Source: Neoechinorhynchus agilis | Lineage: Eukaryota; Acanthocephala | Assembly (NCBI GenBank): GCA_051530055.1 | Contig: CM121341.1 | Location: forward strand, 4,340,001-4,404,000 | Direction of reading: 5' to 3' | Length of the DNA stretch: 64,000 nucleotides | Shown here: one piece after another, positions 1 to 10,895 of the stretch | How positions within the stretch are numbered: position 1 is the stretch's first letter | Layout of the letters: every line of letters starts with the position of its first letter | The notes under the pieces: model-generated | What the model was told of the DNA's origin: nothing | Seen by the model: the letters and a program-made list of their open reading frames with translations, nothing else | Database searches by the model: none | Position numbers and translations under genes: made by a program

Positions 1-673
1 ATGCTTGGGTTATTTTAGCCAACTCACTTAATGTTGCATCCTTAGGATTCTGGAAAAATCGATGGGCGAAAACACCGACTTCACGAGTCCGGCGTTTGTG
101 ACCTAAGGATTCATTTCCGATGCCGAGGCTTTTGAAAGCTGTCTGAAGACGACCGTCGTCGGGTTTTTCAACAATAAATAAATCTTTATTATGAACCGAC
201 CGCGTTAATATTAGATGAGACATAAAAAATGCCAGGAGTTTCACTGAATCGTCCGCTTTTTCAATGACAATGGCAGGCAGGATTTTCTCCGGAGAACGAA
301 GAATGAACGTGAATGAGAATCCGAGAGTTTTCTCGTTTGGTTCCAGAAAACGAAGGGATTTGAGGTTGTCGAACGAAAACACAAGGCACTCTCGATACGT
401 TGAGTTGTATCCATCAATCATTTCGCCTGCAATACCGATTTCATCGGCGTGCTTAATCAATAAAAGCTTATCGGCAAAATCAAACGAGAGTTTGACAAAT
501 TGAAAGAAGATTGTGTTTCTAAAGTTCACTATTGACACCTTTCCGTACACGTTATGGCGTTCGTTCAAATCGAACAATTTGATGTAGGCCTTGCCCTTTA
601 TTCGGAACATAATCTGACCAACATCAGAGACGGACAACGATGAACCATCAAAAGCAGCCAAAAGGTCTGACAT
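1..673 (-). CDS. unidentified protein, N-terminal 224 residues (runs off window)
   Basis: An uninterrupted reading frame starts at ATG (complement of 671-673) and is still open at the left edge, giving 224 residues of an unfinished protein. It begins MSDLLAAFDGSSLSVSDVG and has a balanced globular composition with many F, L, K and D residues. I see no signal peptide, membrane segment, repeat or low-complexity tract. About 200 codons without a stop in AT-rich DNA, and codon choice like that of the identified genes here, argue that it is real. I do not recognise the family, and nothing next to it suggests a role. The 5' flank (674-980) shows no clear promoter motif. Confidence 0.7.
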   Translation of the reverse strand, partial: MSDLLAAFDGSSLSVSDVGQIMFRIKGKAYIKLFDLNERHNVYGKVSIVNFRNTIFFQFVKLSFDFADKLLLIKHADEIGIAGEMIDGYNSTYRECLVFSFDNLKSLRFLEPNEKTLGFSFTFILRSPEKILPAIVIEKADDSVKLLAFFMSHLILTRSVHNKDLFIVEKPDDGRLQTAFKSLGIGNESLGHKRRTREVGVFAHRFFQNPKDATLSELAKITQA

Positions 674-987
674 GTTAAAGTTAATCTAAAAAACCCACAA
701 TATCAGCGAAGGATCAGCTCAGCGTTTTTCACAACAAAAAGATTTTCTTAAATGTGTTGAAAATCGATTTTCACAAACGGTCGAATTGAACCGTTCAATT
801 CAAAGACCAAAAACTAACAAGGATTTCAATTGGAAGTTACCCTTAATTCCACCAATGAACCTCAATCGCATCGTAAATTTTGAAAGTGGCCAATGAGAGC
901 TAAAAAAATCAACACTTTTGTCCATAAAGACCAAACTTCTTTGAATTCTGCAGTTGCGATTCGTGTCTTCTATCTGACAAATTACAC

Positions 988-1147
988 TTTCGGTGAGAAT
1001 AATTCGGGTCATTACATATTTTATTTATTCGAAATATTTCGCGAGGTATCCTCGCCTCTTCAGTCATTGTTTGCCAGTTTTTTGGATACCTCCCGAAATA
1101 TTTCGAATAAATAAAATATGTAATGACCCGAATTATTCTCACCGAAA
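988..1147. mobile_element. foldback (MITE-like) element
   Basis: Two nearly perfect inverted arms of about 64 bp (988-1051 and 1084-1147) enclose a short loop. The outer ends read TTTCGGTGAGAATAATTCG and its complement. The inner part carries a mini-hairpin (GAGGTATCCTC) followed by CTTCAGTCATTGTTTG, a core also found in other foldbacks of this window. There is no coding capacity, so it is best called a non-autonomous DNA element. About 400 bp on either side hold no gene that I can support. Confidence 0.75.
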
Positions 1148-1629
1148 ATATCCGACAAATGTTCAAACAACGCTCAGCACTGTGATTCTACTAAAAATTA
1201 CGACGCTGACCTTTGCCAACAAAATTCCACAAAAACAAACTTTGAGAAAATCAAGACGAACAACTGGTGATCCGAGGGCAGCAGACGTTTTTTCGCACAA
1301 AACATAAGTCAAACTCTTCAACGGACGAGAACGCTGCATCCCTCCTTTCGACCGTATAAATCAGGATGATGTTGGTAGGATTTGGTCGAGACTATTTCAC
1401 AATTATCTTCAATCTATCGCTTTGTTTTCTACGTTCCTTGAGATATAGAAATGTGCAGTTCAGCCGAAAAACAGAAGCGTACAAAAACCAATAGGAAAAT
1501 CCATCTTCAAGATTTTCTTTAAAAAAAGTAATCTACAAGCGCTGAAAAATACATCCGCTTTGCCATGTCTAATAAAACGATGAACATTTTGCTGACGAGT
1601 CGACGAACACGAAAGTCCTCTATCGGGCA

Positions 1630-2560
1630 AAAAGACGAACACTTCCCCGCCCCCCCGAAAAAGGGCATCAAAACATTGTTGGTCACGCAAAAAAAACGTA
1701 CTTTTCTCCGCTTAAAATCAGAGAAACCAAAGTATCAGTCACTGCAAAACGCTTTCCCCCCCCCCACAAATGGGACAACGAAAAGATTGTCCGTTACATC
1801 AAAAAAGACAAATACTTTTCCCCGCCCAAACTCGGACAACCAAAACATTGTTTTGGTCACGCCAAAAAAGAACAAATACTTTTCCCGGTCCAATATCGGA
1901 CAAACAGCACCGGAACGAACACTTTCTCCAGCTCAAAAATCGGAGAACTGCACTAAAAGATTTCCGGTCACTGTGAAAATTTCCCTCCAAATCGGACAAC
2001 AAAACATCGTCGGTCACAGCACCACACGAACACTCCCTCCAAATCGGACAACAAAGCATTGTCTGCCGCAGCCAAACACTTTTCCTCGTCCGAATTCGGA
2101 GTGCGAACACTTTCCCTCCAAATCGGACAACAAAACATTGTCTACCACAGCAAAAAGGACAAATACCCTCCCCCACCCAAAACCGGACAATCGGCACCAA
2201 GACGAACGCTTCCCCCGTCCTGCACCAAGACGAACACCCTCCCCGGCCAAAATCCGCCAATCGCCACCAAGACGAACGCTTCCCCCGTCCTGCACCAATA
2301 TGAACACTTCCCCCCACCCAAAACCGGACAACCGTCACCAGGACGAACATCCTCCCCAGCCAAAATCCGCCAATCGCCACCAAGACGAACACTTCCCTCC
2401 GCCCCGCCGAAAACCGGCCCCGCGATGAACGTTCCCCCCCCCGTCCTGCACCAAGACGAACACTTCCCGCCACCCAAAATCCACCACCAAGACGAACTCT
2501 CCCCCGCCGAAAACCGGCCCCGAGACGAACGCTTCCCCCGTCCTGCACCCAGAACACTCG
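1630..2560. repeat. C-rich degenerate minisatellite
   Basis: One strand is strongly C-rich, built from degenerate short units around CAAGACGAAC followed by TTCCCCC or CCGTCCTGCACC, with A-rich units at the left. Reading frames on both strands stay open through much of it only because the repeat lacks stops. The proline-rich or glycine-rich products look spurious. The complementary strand has many runs of four to seven G and could form G-quadruplexes. It ends about 55 bp beyond the histone stem-loop. Confidence 0.7.
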
Positions 2561-2614
2561 CTCGCCCCCTTTACAAAATGACCCCACGACCCGCGGTCCC
2601 ATTGATTAGTGTGT

Positions 2615-2630
2615 GGCCCTTAAGAGGGCC
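2615..2630 (-). terminator. histone mRNA 3' stem-loop
   Basis: On the minus strand the 16 bases GGCCCTCTTAAGGGCC form a perfect 6-bp stem with a 4-nt loop, 36 nt after the H2A stop, followed by ACACAC. Stem size, loop size, GGC/GCC closing pairs and distance fit the metazoan replication-dependent histone processing signal bound by SLBP. The loop differs from the usual TTTC. It implies a non-polyadenylated, S-phase-type transcript. Confidence 0.8.
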
Positions 2631-2665
2631 TATAACACTTCCGCAACTACCACCACGATGTGCAC

Positions 2666-3064
2666 TTAGGCCGTTTCTTGGGTATCGCCTGCGGGCGCAC
2701 TTCTCTTCGGCAATAGAATAGGTTCAATGTTTGGCAGAACGCCTCCTTGTGAAATAGTGACAGTACTAAGCAGTTTGCTCAGTTCTTCGTCATTGCGTAC
2801 TGCCAAGACTAAATGTCTTGGGATGATCCTGCTCTTCTTGTTATCGCGCGCTGCATTCCCGGCCAATTCCAACAACTCCGCTGTTAAGTATTCGAGTACT
2901 GCCGCCAAATACACGGGCGCACCAGCACCGACCCGATGGCCGTAATTCCCTTTCTTCAAATGACGGTGAATGCGCCCCACAGGGAATTGAAGTCCTGCAC
3001 GGGTGCTCCTCGTCGTTGTCTTCGATCGTTCGGTCGCCTTTCCTACTTTTGCTTTGCCTGACAT
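2666..3064 (-). CDS. histone H2A (divergent, replication-type)
   Basis: This is an intronless 132-residue core histone that packages DNA in the H2A-H2B dimer. The H2A fold is plain: [19 protein letters not shown], then [20 protein letters not shown], the acidic-patch stretch NDEELSKLL, and [14 protein letters not shown]. The entry loop reads IHRHLK, as in H2A.Z, but the docking domain (GVLPNI) and loop 1 are of canonical H2A type, so I call it H2A rather than H2A.Z. The N-tail is short with several K and T residues. The C-terminus ends DTQETA; a TQ dipeptide is a possible but unproven ATM/ATR-type site, unlike the SQE(F/Y) end of H2A.X. A 3' histone stem-loop and an upstream CCAAT box support cell-cycle expression. 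No other histone gene is in the window. Confidence 0.9.
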   Translation of the reverse strand: MSGKAKVGKATERSKTTTRSTRAGLQFPVGRIHRHLKKGNYGHRVGAGAPVYLAAVLEYLTAELLELAGNAARDNKKSRIIPRHLVLAVRNDEELSKLLSTVTISQGGVLPNIEPILLPKRSAPAGDTQETA

Positions 3065-3172
3065 CGTGAGTTCTGGTCGATTTCGCGCGGGTGTCGAACA
3101 AAGGAAATTCGGTATCCACTAGGCCCTTTCCAAATGAATCAATGATGGCCTAGCTTGCATACTCTGTTTCCT

Positions 3173-3177
3173 ATTGG
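3173..3177 (-). promoter_or_regulatory. CCAAT box upstream of H2A
   Basis: GACCAATAGG on the minus strand lies about 110 bp before the H2A start codon, a usual place for the NF-Y-bound CCAAT element of histone promoters. No convincing TATA box was seen between it and the ATG. Confidence 0.4.
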
Positions 3178-3449
3178 TCCATTCATTTCATTATACACGG
3201 AAGTATCCATGTTTCATGAGATTCGAACCTCATCAGCAGTGAATCCGTACGTAAAAAAATGCTCTTGGAAATTGCTTTTGAACAATCGAACATTCAGTTT
3301 AGAAATTAATGGACGTAAACTTGTGAACGAAAAACACTTTTAGTTGTGAAACGATCTGATTGGCTGGATTTTAGCATTAAAGTCAATATTCCCTAATTTT
3401 GTTTGATAAAATCCTTCATTTTAACGACGCTAATGATGCACCGTTTCGC

Positions 3450-6402
3450 CAGAATTTTAAATATCGATTTTCCCTGTAAAATCACAGCTTTTATCAACTC
3501 TTTATATCACGAGCCGAGCTTTGTTAATAAGCTTCAACTCTTTTTGCAATCATCTTTAAATATTTTATTTGTTTTAAAAGGCTGGTTTTTTAATTGTTAA
3601 CCTTAGAATCCGTAATCCGTTGTTTTTTCCGAAATATCGAATTCAATCAATTAATTTTTTTCGCCCTATAAAAACATGAATAATTCAATCTTCAAACATT
3701 GTTATTTTGCTCGACTCGTTCAAAGGAAACCAATTTAATCATTAATCTTAATAAAACTTATACACCAAGAACCTCACTAATCAATTCTACTGCATTTCTT
3801 AAACATTTTAACATTAAAAGACACACCAGAATTTTAAATATCGATTTTCCCTGTAAAATCACAGCTTTTATCAACTCTTTATATCACGAGCCGAGCTTTG
3901 TTAATAAGCTTCAACTCTTTTTGCAATCATCTTTAAATATTTTATTTTTTTTAAGGCTGGTTTTTTAATTGTTAACCTTAGAATCCGTAATCCGTTGTTT
4001 TTTCCGAAATATCGAATTCAATCAATTAATTTTTTTCGCCCTATAAAAACATGAATAATTCAATCTTCAAACATTGTTATTTTGCTCGACTCGTTCAAAG
4101 GAAACCAATTTAATCATTAATCTTAATAAAACTTATACACCAAGAACCTCACTAATCAATTCTACTGCATTTCTTAAACATTTTAACATTAAAAGACACA
4201 CCAGAATTTTAAATATCGATTTTCCCTGTAAAATCACAGCTTTTATCAACTCTTTATATCACGAGCCGAGCTTTGTTAATAAGCTTCAACTCTTTTTGCA
4301 ATCATCTTTAAATATTTTATTTGTTTTAAGGCTGGTTTTTTAATTGTTAACCAGAATCCGTAATCCGTTGTTTTTTCCGAAATATCGAATTCAATCAATT
4401 AATTTTTTTCGCCCTATAAAACATGAATAATTCAATCTTCAAACATTGTTATTTTGCTCGACTCGTTCAAAGGAAACCAATTTAATCATTAATCTTAATA
4501 AAACTTATACACCAAGAACCTCACTAATCAATTCTACTGCATTTCTTAAACATTTTAACATTAAAAGACACACCAGAATTTTAAATATCGATTTTCCCTG
4601 TAAAATCACAGCTTTTATCAACTCTTTATATCACGAGCCGAGCTTTGTTAATAAGCTTCAACTCTTTTTGCAATCATCTTTAAATATTTTATTTTTTTTA
4701 AGGCTGGTTTTTTAATTGTTAACCTTAGAATCCGTAATCCGTTGTTTTTTCCGAAATATCGAATTCAATCAATTAATTTTTTTCGCCCTATAAAAACATG
4801 AATAATTCAATCTTCAAACATTGTTATTTTGCTCGACTCGTTCAAAGGAAACCAATTTAATCATTAATCTTAATAAAACTTATACACCAAGAACCTCACT
4901 AATCAATTCTACTGCATTTCTTAAACATTTTAACATTAAAAGACACACCAGAATTTTAAATATCGATTTTCCCTGTAAAATCACAGCTTTTATCAACTCT
5001 TTATATCACGAGCCGAGCTTTGTTAATAAGCTTCAACTCTTTTTGCAATCATCTTTAAATATTTTATTTTTTTTAAGGCTGGTTTTTTAATTGTTAACCT
5101 TAGAATCCGTAATCCGTTGTTTTTTCCGAAATATCGAATTCAATCAATTAATTTTTTTCGCCCTATAAAAACATGAATAATTCAATCTTCAAACATTGTT
5201 ATTTTGCTCGACTCGTTCAAAGGAAACCAATTTAATCATTAATCTTAATAAAACTTATACACCAAGAACCTCACTAATCAATTCTACTGCATTTCTTAAA
5301 CATTTTAACATTAAAAGACACACCAGAATTTTAAATATCGATTTTCCCTGTAAAATCACAGCTTTTATCAACTCTTTATATCACGAGCCGAGCTTTGTTA
5401 ATAAGCTTCAACTCTTTTTGCAATCATCTTTAAATATTTTATTTTTTTTAAGGCTGGTTTTTTAATTGTTAACCTTAGAATCCGTAATCCGTTGTTTTTT
5501 CCGAAATATCGAATTCAATCAATTAATTTTTTTCGCCCTATAAAAACATGAATAATTCAATCTTCAAACATTGTTATTTTGCTCGACTCGTTCAAAGGAA
5601 ACCAATTTAATCATTAATCTTAATAAAACTTATACACCAAGAACCTCACTAATCAATTCTACTGCATTTCTTAAACATTTTAACATTAAAAGACACACCA
5701 GAATTTTAAATATCGATTTTCCCTGTAAAATCACAGCTTTTATCAACTCTTTATATCACGAGCCGAGCTTTGTTAATAAGCTTCAACTCTTTTTGCAATC
5801 ATCTTTAAATATTTTATTTGTTTTAAAGGCTGGTTTTTTAATTGTTAACCTTAGAATCCGTAATCCGTTGTTTTTTCCGAAATATCGAATTCAATCAATT
5901 AATTTTTTTCGCCCTATAAAAACATGAATAATTCAATCTTCAAACATTGTTATTTTGCTCGACTCGTTCAAAGGAAACCAATTTAATCATTAATCTTAAT
6001 AAAACTTATACACCAAGAACCTCACTAATCAATTCTACTGCATTTCTTAAACATTTTAACATTAAAAGACACACCAGAATTTTAAATATCGATTTTCCCT
6101 GTAAAATCACAGCTTTTATCAACTCTTTATATCACGAGCCGAGCTTTGTTAATAAGCTTCAACTCTTTTTGCAATCATCTTTAAATATTTTATTTTTTTT
6201 AAGGCTGGTTTTTTAATTGTTAACCTTAGAATCCGTAATCCGTTGTTTTTTCCGAAATATCGAATTCAATCAATTAATTTTTTTCGCCCTATAAAAACAT
6301 GAATAATTCAATCTTCAAACATTGTTATTTTGCTCGACTCGTTCAAAGGAAACCAATTTAATCATTAATCTTAATAAAACCTATACACCAAGAACCTCAC
6401 TT
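3450..6402. repeat. satellite A, 375-bp unit, about 8 copies
   Basis: Head-to-tail copies step by 372-376 bp and are nearly identical, with small differences in T-run length. The unit is AT-rich with landmarks CCAGAATTTTAAATATCG and TTCGCCCTATAAAAACATG. The last copy is cut off near 6402. Each copy carries the same 89-codon open frame, which is a by-product of the repetition. No related sequence occurs elsewhere in the window. From 6403 to 6912 there is AT-rich spacer; 6430-6470 resembles one arm of the foldback family (CTCTTTCGAAATATTTCCC). Confidence 0.95.
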
Positions 6403-6912
6403 AGATTAATTTACGATGATTGATGAGGCGAGATTTCTTCTCTTTCGAAATATTTCCCAATAATAAAATGATATTATACAAGTCAACATTGTTGATTAAT
6501 TAAGCTTAGAAACTTTTAGATTGATGCGATAGGCTTACGATCGAATCAAACGACTGATAAAACATTTCAACTGCAAAACTAAAGGCAAATTGTTGTTGGT
6601 TGAAGATTGTGTTCCAATGGATTATTTACACGTTAGAAAAAATTTAGGAATTGGATGACACTAATTTATTTGTTGTAAATTGGTGTTAAGTAACATAAAC
6701 TCAAATCACAAAAGATCATTGCTTTCAATAATGGTCTCGGAAAACCTTTTGATCTCAATATTTAAAAAGTCTCAAGGAAACAAAAATATTGAAAAAATTG
6801 GTGATAATCGAATGAAAATTGTGCTTTTCGATTACCATAGCAACTATATACGTTGATTGGAAATTAAGTCTAAGCTAAAAACCGTAACCAATCTTTCTCG
6901 CAGATTTGAGAA

Positions 6913-8691
6913 ATGTCCGTCAGTGGAAGTATGATTCAGCTTCAGATCGGTGGATGCGGGAATAGGTTGGGATCCCATTACTGGCTAGCGTTATCGGATG
7001 AACACAACATCAACACTTCAACCGGACGATACGAGGGTAGCTGCCTAAACGACCTTTTATTCGCCGAAACATCGTTCAATCTTAACAAACAGGGCCAATA
7101 TCGACCTAAATGTATTTTGATCGACAACGATAAATCTAGAGTCGATGGGATAATAGCGGAAGCAGGTCTTCAATCTTTTATGTGTGATAATAGTATTGTT
7201 GTGGTTAAAGGAGATTCAATGTGTGTGGATCGAGATTGGGTTGAGACGAAGATCTCCGTAGAGCCCATTTTTGACGAGTTAAGAAAGGAGTTGGAAATCA
7301 ACGACTACCCATGTGGACTCCAGTTAGTTCATTCGGCTTCTGGTGCATTCACAAGTCGATGCACCAGCGAGCTTTTACTTGAGATAAAGAATCGTTTTAG
7401 CAAGAAGTTTGTGATGAACGCAGTCGTTTTACCGGACATTGAACCGGGTAGCGTTGGTGGAGGCAGCTTCCGAATGATTCCTTTGTTTGATTCATTAATC
7501 AACCATTCGAACGGATGTATCCTATACGACAATCGTTCTCTCCAATCGATTTGGCATTCGCTTCATTGTGAAAGCATTGAAATGTGCAGTCTTAATCGTC
7601 TCGCCGCTGCTCACTTATCTGGAATGACCGCAACTTATAGACTGCCTGGACCCATGAACCGAACAATTTCAAGTTTGATGAGCGGGATAACCATCTTCCC
7701 TGAAATGCATTTTTATGCTCCGTCGATAGCTCCAATGTATAGCCTTAGCAAGAATGCTTGTTGCAAAGGAAATGTTTTTGATTTTACTCGACGACTGTTT
7801 GATATCGACAATTTGATGATCGAAGTAACAAAACATCCGAATTTGATCAAATACTATGCTTCCTCTTGTGTGTATCGAGGGGTCGTCTCCCCATTTGAAG
7901 CTAGAAGAGAGATAGATAATTTAATTTCCAAACGTCCAGAGACTTTCCCGCCTGATTCTGGATTCATCTTTGAACATGCGTTCGTGTCCATTCATAACGA
8001 ACATGGACCATTGGCTTTATCGGCTATTACGAGCACTAATGGCTGTGCTGATCCTCTTCAAAGAATCATTGATACTTGTACGGTTAAAGAAGGAAAAGTG
8101 CTTGAACGCTTTTTAGAAAATAAAGGAGAAGATGAAAAAACGGAATTTCATAACCAAGAAAAAAATCTGATGAGACTCGTGGAAATGTATGACAAGGATG
8201 CACTTGATGCATTCGATGTTAAACTGGAAGGTGGAGACCAAACTGAACCAAAGGAAGTGGGTACTAGATCTCATAGTAAAACAAAGTCCAAGAAAGGTAG
8301 GAAATCCGAACGATCAGAAATTAAAGCCGAGCCACGAACGCCAAAAGGGAGCAGGCGAAGCAAAGCCGAACCATTGACTGGCAATGTTTTGCTGAATCAT
8401 GATACAAACTATAATGAACGAGAGCAAATGGAACGAAATGCAATCGAACCCGAACAGAATGCGAAAATGTCTACTAGAAATAAAATGGAACAATCAGAGT
8501 CGAAGGATGACAAAAAAAAATCGTTGGATAACTTGGAATCAAGAGGAGGAGGAGAAGAGAGTAACACGTTTAAAGAATCACATGAAGTTGAAGGTACCTT
8601 GGACACTCAAAGTGGGGCAGATTTGAAGAAATCACAGGAGAATCTTGAACGTTCACTAGAAACTCAAAGAAAAAGGGATGCTGGGGATTGA
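6913..8691 (+). CDS. divergent tubulin-superfamily protein with charged C-terminal tail
   Basis: Intronless, 592 residues. Residues 1-430 align along their length with beta-tubulin: LQIGGCGNRLGSHYWLALSDEH near the start (GQCGNQIG...FWEVISDEHG in beta-tubulin), TGRYEG, SALHL-like SLNRLAAAHLSGMTATYRLPGP, then FPEMHFYAPSIAPMYS. The glycine-rich GTP phosphate-binding signature GGGTGSG is gone; the equivalent stretch reads SASGAFTSRC (about 140-149). The EPGT loop is also not recognisable. From about residue 430 a roughly 160-residue tail follows, rich in K, E, R, S and N, likely disordered. This suggests a specialised, perhaps non-GTPase, tubulin paralog rather than a bulk tubulin, but that role is inference. 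It stands alone on the plus strand 470 bp before the next gene. Confidence 0.8.
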   Translation: MSVSGSMIQLQIGGCGNRLGSHYWLALSDEHNINTSTGRYEGSCLNDLLFAETSFNLNKQGQYRPKCILIDNDKSRVDGIIAEAGLQSFMCDNSIVVVKGDSMCVDRDWVETKISVEPIFDELRKELEINDYPCGLQLVHSASGAFTSRCTSELLLEIKNRFSKKFVMNAVVLPDIEPGSVGGGSFRMIPLFDSLINHSNGCILYDNRSLQSIWHSLHCESIEMCSLNRLAAAHLSGMTATYRLPGPMNRTISSLMSGITIFPEMHFYAPSIAPMYSLSKNACCKGNVFDFTRRLFDIDNLMIEVTKHPNLIKYYASSCVYRGVVSPFEARREIDNLISKRPETFPPDSGFIFEHAFVSIHNEHGPLALSAITSTNGCADPLQRIIDTCTVKEGKVLERFLENKGEDEKTEFHNQEKNLMRLVEMYDKDALDAFDVKLEGGDQTEPKEVGTRSHSKTKSKKGRKSERSEIKAEPRTPKGSRRSKAEPLTGNVLLNHDTNYNEREQMERNAIEPEQNAKMSTRNKMEQSESKDDKKKSLDNLESRGGGEESNTFKESHEVEGTLDTQSGADLKKSQENLERSLETQRKRDAGD

Positions 8692-9163
8692 TTTTCGAAA
8701 ATCGCATTTGAATAATTTTTTAATTTCTTTTAATAAATCGTTGAATGTAGATCGTAATGACATTTTAGCCATCTGATTTAACACTGTTAAAAATTGATCT
8801 AAATGATATGACAATTTTTACTTTGATCGTTCGTAATGACACAATGAAACGAAATTGAAAAAAGATTTTCTTATTGTAAATGACAACTCGAGGTTTGTAT
8901 TGCAATTAGACTAAATTCTTGAAAGCTTTATTTTACACATTACAGCACTTTAGTTGCGCTTAATCGTTAATTTTCACAGATTGTCTCGATTCTCAAACGT
9001 TATCAATCATTGTTGATGTTTATGTAAAAATATTTTTGAATATCCTATGATTAGCGTAACTTATTGGCGAAACGGTGATTATTGATGATAGATGCTGTTT
9101 CATTACCGACACTCGAGGTTACTCGCATAAATCGAGATAACAGCTCATTAATATTCGTCGACG

Positions 9164-9688
9164 ATGGGTGCTTGTTGGTGCAAAAATCAAGGACGGAGTG
9201 AAGAAGCCAATAAGGAAGCTCTGTCGGTAATGAGAGTCAGTGAAAAGATGGAGACTGGCCGCATTGTCGAAAAAACGGACCAAGAAAATGAAAGTGATCG
9301 ACAAAAAGACAGTTTACAATCTGGTGAAATCAATGGCGATGAAACCCAATGTGAGCCTGACAACCAAATTCCTTCTATAGTTGTATCGACGACCTCCATT
9401 GGAGATTCTGTGACCAAAGAATCGAATCAAGAAGGCTTGCATTTCGAATCCAAATATAAGAGTTTGTCAAGCAGTGACCGTTTGGAAGCGGTCAAGAGAG
9501 AATATGAACAATTGAACTCCAAGCTTCAGAAACTAATGACAGTAGTGACAAACACTCTACTTGTCGACGAGGCTCATGCTAGATTGCGTTTAGAAAGATC
9601 AAATAACTTGGATGTGAACAATTTTGTACCGCCTAGTGAAATATGTGGCGGAGATCCAAAGAATTACAAGCGAAATGGATGCGATTGA
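9164..9688 (+). CDS. small acidic protein with MGxCxC N-terminus (possible acylation)
   Basis: Intronless, 174 residues, not recognised. It starts MGACWCKNQ: glycine 2 with nearby cysteines is what N-myristoylated and palmitoylated peripheral membrane proteins show, so lipid anchoring is a fair inference. The middle (25-110) is polar, rich in E, Q, S and N, and probably disordered. Residues 112-150 (SSSDRLEAVKREYEQLNSKL and on) have heptad-like spacing and may form a short coiled coil. The ATG follows a stop-rich leader. The gene sits 470 bp downstream of the tubulin on the same strand, too far to infer an operon. The general plan recalls small adaptor proteins such as LAMTOR1, but I could not align it. 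Confidence 0.6.
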   Translation: MGACWCKNQGRSEEANKEALSVMRVSEKMETGRIVEKTDQENESDRQKDSLQSGEINGDETQCEPDNQIPSIVVSTTSIGDSVTKESNQEGLHFESKYKSLSSSDRLEAVKREYEQLNSKLQKLMTVVTNTLLVDEAHARLRLERSNNLDVNNFVPPSEICGGDPKNYKRNGCD

Positions 9689-10129
9689 GATGAAACGGAC
9701 AACCATTTAATAGAATTAGCGTAGGCATAGTATTGCATTTAGTTGAAATATAAATTAAAAGTGTTTTAATTGGCTACCAGAATCTAATTAAAGTTCACCA
9801 ATAATCAGGAAAAACAAAAGAGCGCTTTGATTCCAAATTCTATATCGTGCTCATTTTTTTGAAATAAGAAAATTACTTTCAAATGACTCTGATTACTTGG
9901 GGTTATCTAGAAAATAATGAATGAACCGCAACCTGTAAGGATTTGTGTTTTTATTCAAATTTTAACCTAAAGAGGACTTTAGATGCAATATGCCGTAGTT
10001 TGGGACAAAGAAGCTTAGATAGGTACAGAGATCTGTCACCATTGTCGTAGAAAGCATGGCACCTGCACCGTTGACCATCTCTGCCACCTCTTCCAATTTC
10101 TTGATAATATGAATCCATATGGCGCTCCT

Positions 10130-10890
10130 ATCCCGATTAGGGGTCAAGTGGTCCGAATCCGTACCAAAAAGGGGACGAAATGCCTCGTTGAAAGGAGGAA
10201 GCTCACAAATGAGAGCCCCGCCTCCTCGGGAGGTATCTGAGGATTCGGACGAAGATGTACAAACTCTTAACCGTGCATCAGAGACAATGTGGTTATATCA
10301 CTTCTCTGATGTAATTGGTTTGGCTTTATGCCTAAATAAATAAGCCGGACAAGAAAGGGATTGACTAAAATTGAATGATGATAACATACCGGCTTGCCAG
10401 TAAAACTTAAAAATAAGAACACAGCGCTCACCCTGAGTCGATAAACTGGCTGAGTTTGACATTTCGTAGTTGTGTCGAGGTGGTCAAGTGGACTAATGCC
10501 CGTGATCCCGATTAGGGGTCAAGTGGTCCGAATCCGTACCAAAAAAGGAAAGAAATGCCTCGTTGAAAGGAGGAAGCTCACATGAGAGCCCCGCCTCCTC
10601 GGGAGGTATCTGAGGATCCGGACGAAATGTACAAACTCTTAACCGTGCATCAGAGACAATGTGGTTATATCACTTCTCTGATGTAATTGGTAAGTGGTCC
10701 GAATCCGTACCAAAAAGGGGACGAAATACCTCGTTGAAAGGAGGAAGCTCACAAATGAGAGCCCCGCCTCCTCGGGAGGTATCTGAGGATCCGGACGGAG
10801 ATGTACAAACTCTTAACCGTGCATCAGAGACAATGTGGTTATATCACTTCTCTGATGTAATTGGTTTGGCTTTATGCCTAAATAAATAAG
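10130..10890 (+). repeat. tRNA-derived SINE-like cluster, three body copies
   Basis: Three partly overlapping copies (about 10130-10345, 10506-10690, 10691-10895) share AAGTGGTCCGA and GCCCCGCCTCCTCGGGAGG landmarks. Before the second copy, 10462-10530 looks like a tRNA relic: GAGGTGGTCAAGTGGACTA resembles an A box and GGTCCGAATCC a B box about 45 nt later. The 5' leader CTGGCTGAGTTTG recurs near 46860 and 55625, so this is a dispersed family. No open frame is convincing. Confidence 0.6.
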
Positions 10891-10895
10891 CCGGG

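Noticed and set aside
1565-2721. Long proline-rich (plus) and glycine-rich (minus) open frames
   Set aside because: Both strands and several frames are open because the C-rich repeat has no stops; no domain is visible.
3699-6216. Seven identical 89-codon open frames
   Set aside because: They repeat exactly with the 375-bp satellite unit, so they are one chance frame copied, not a gene family.
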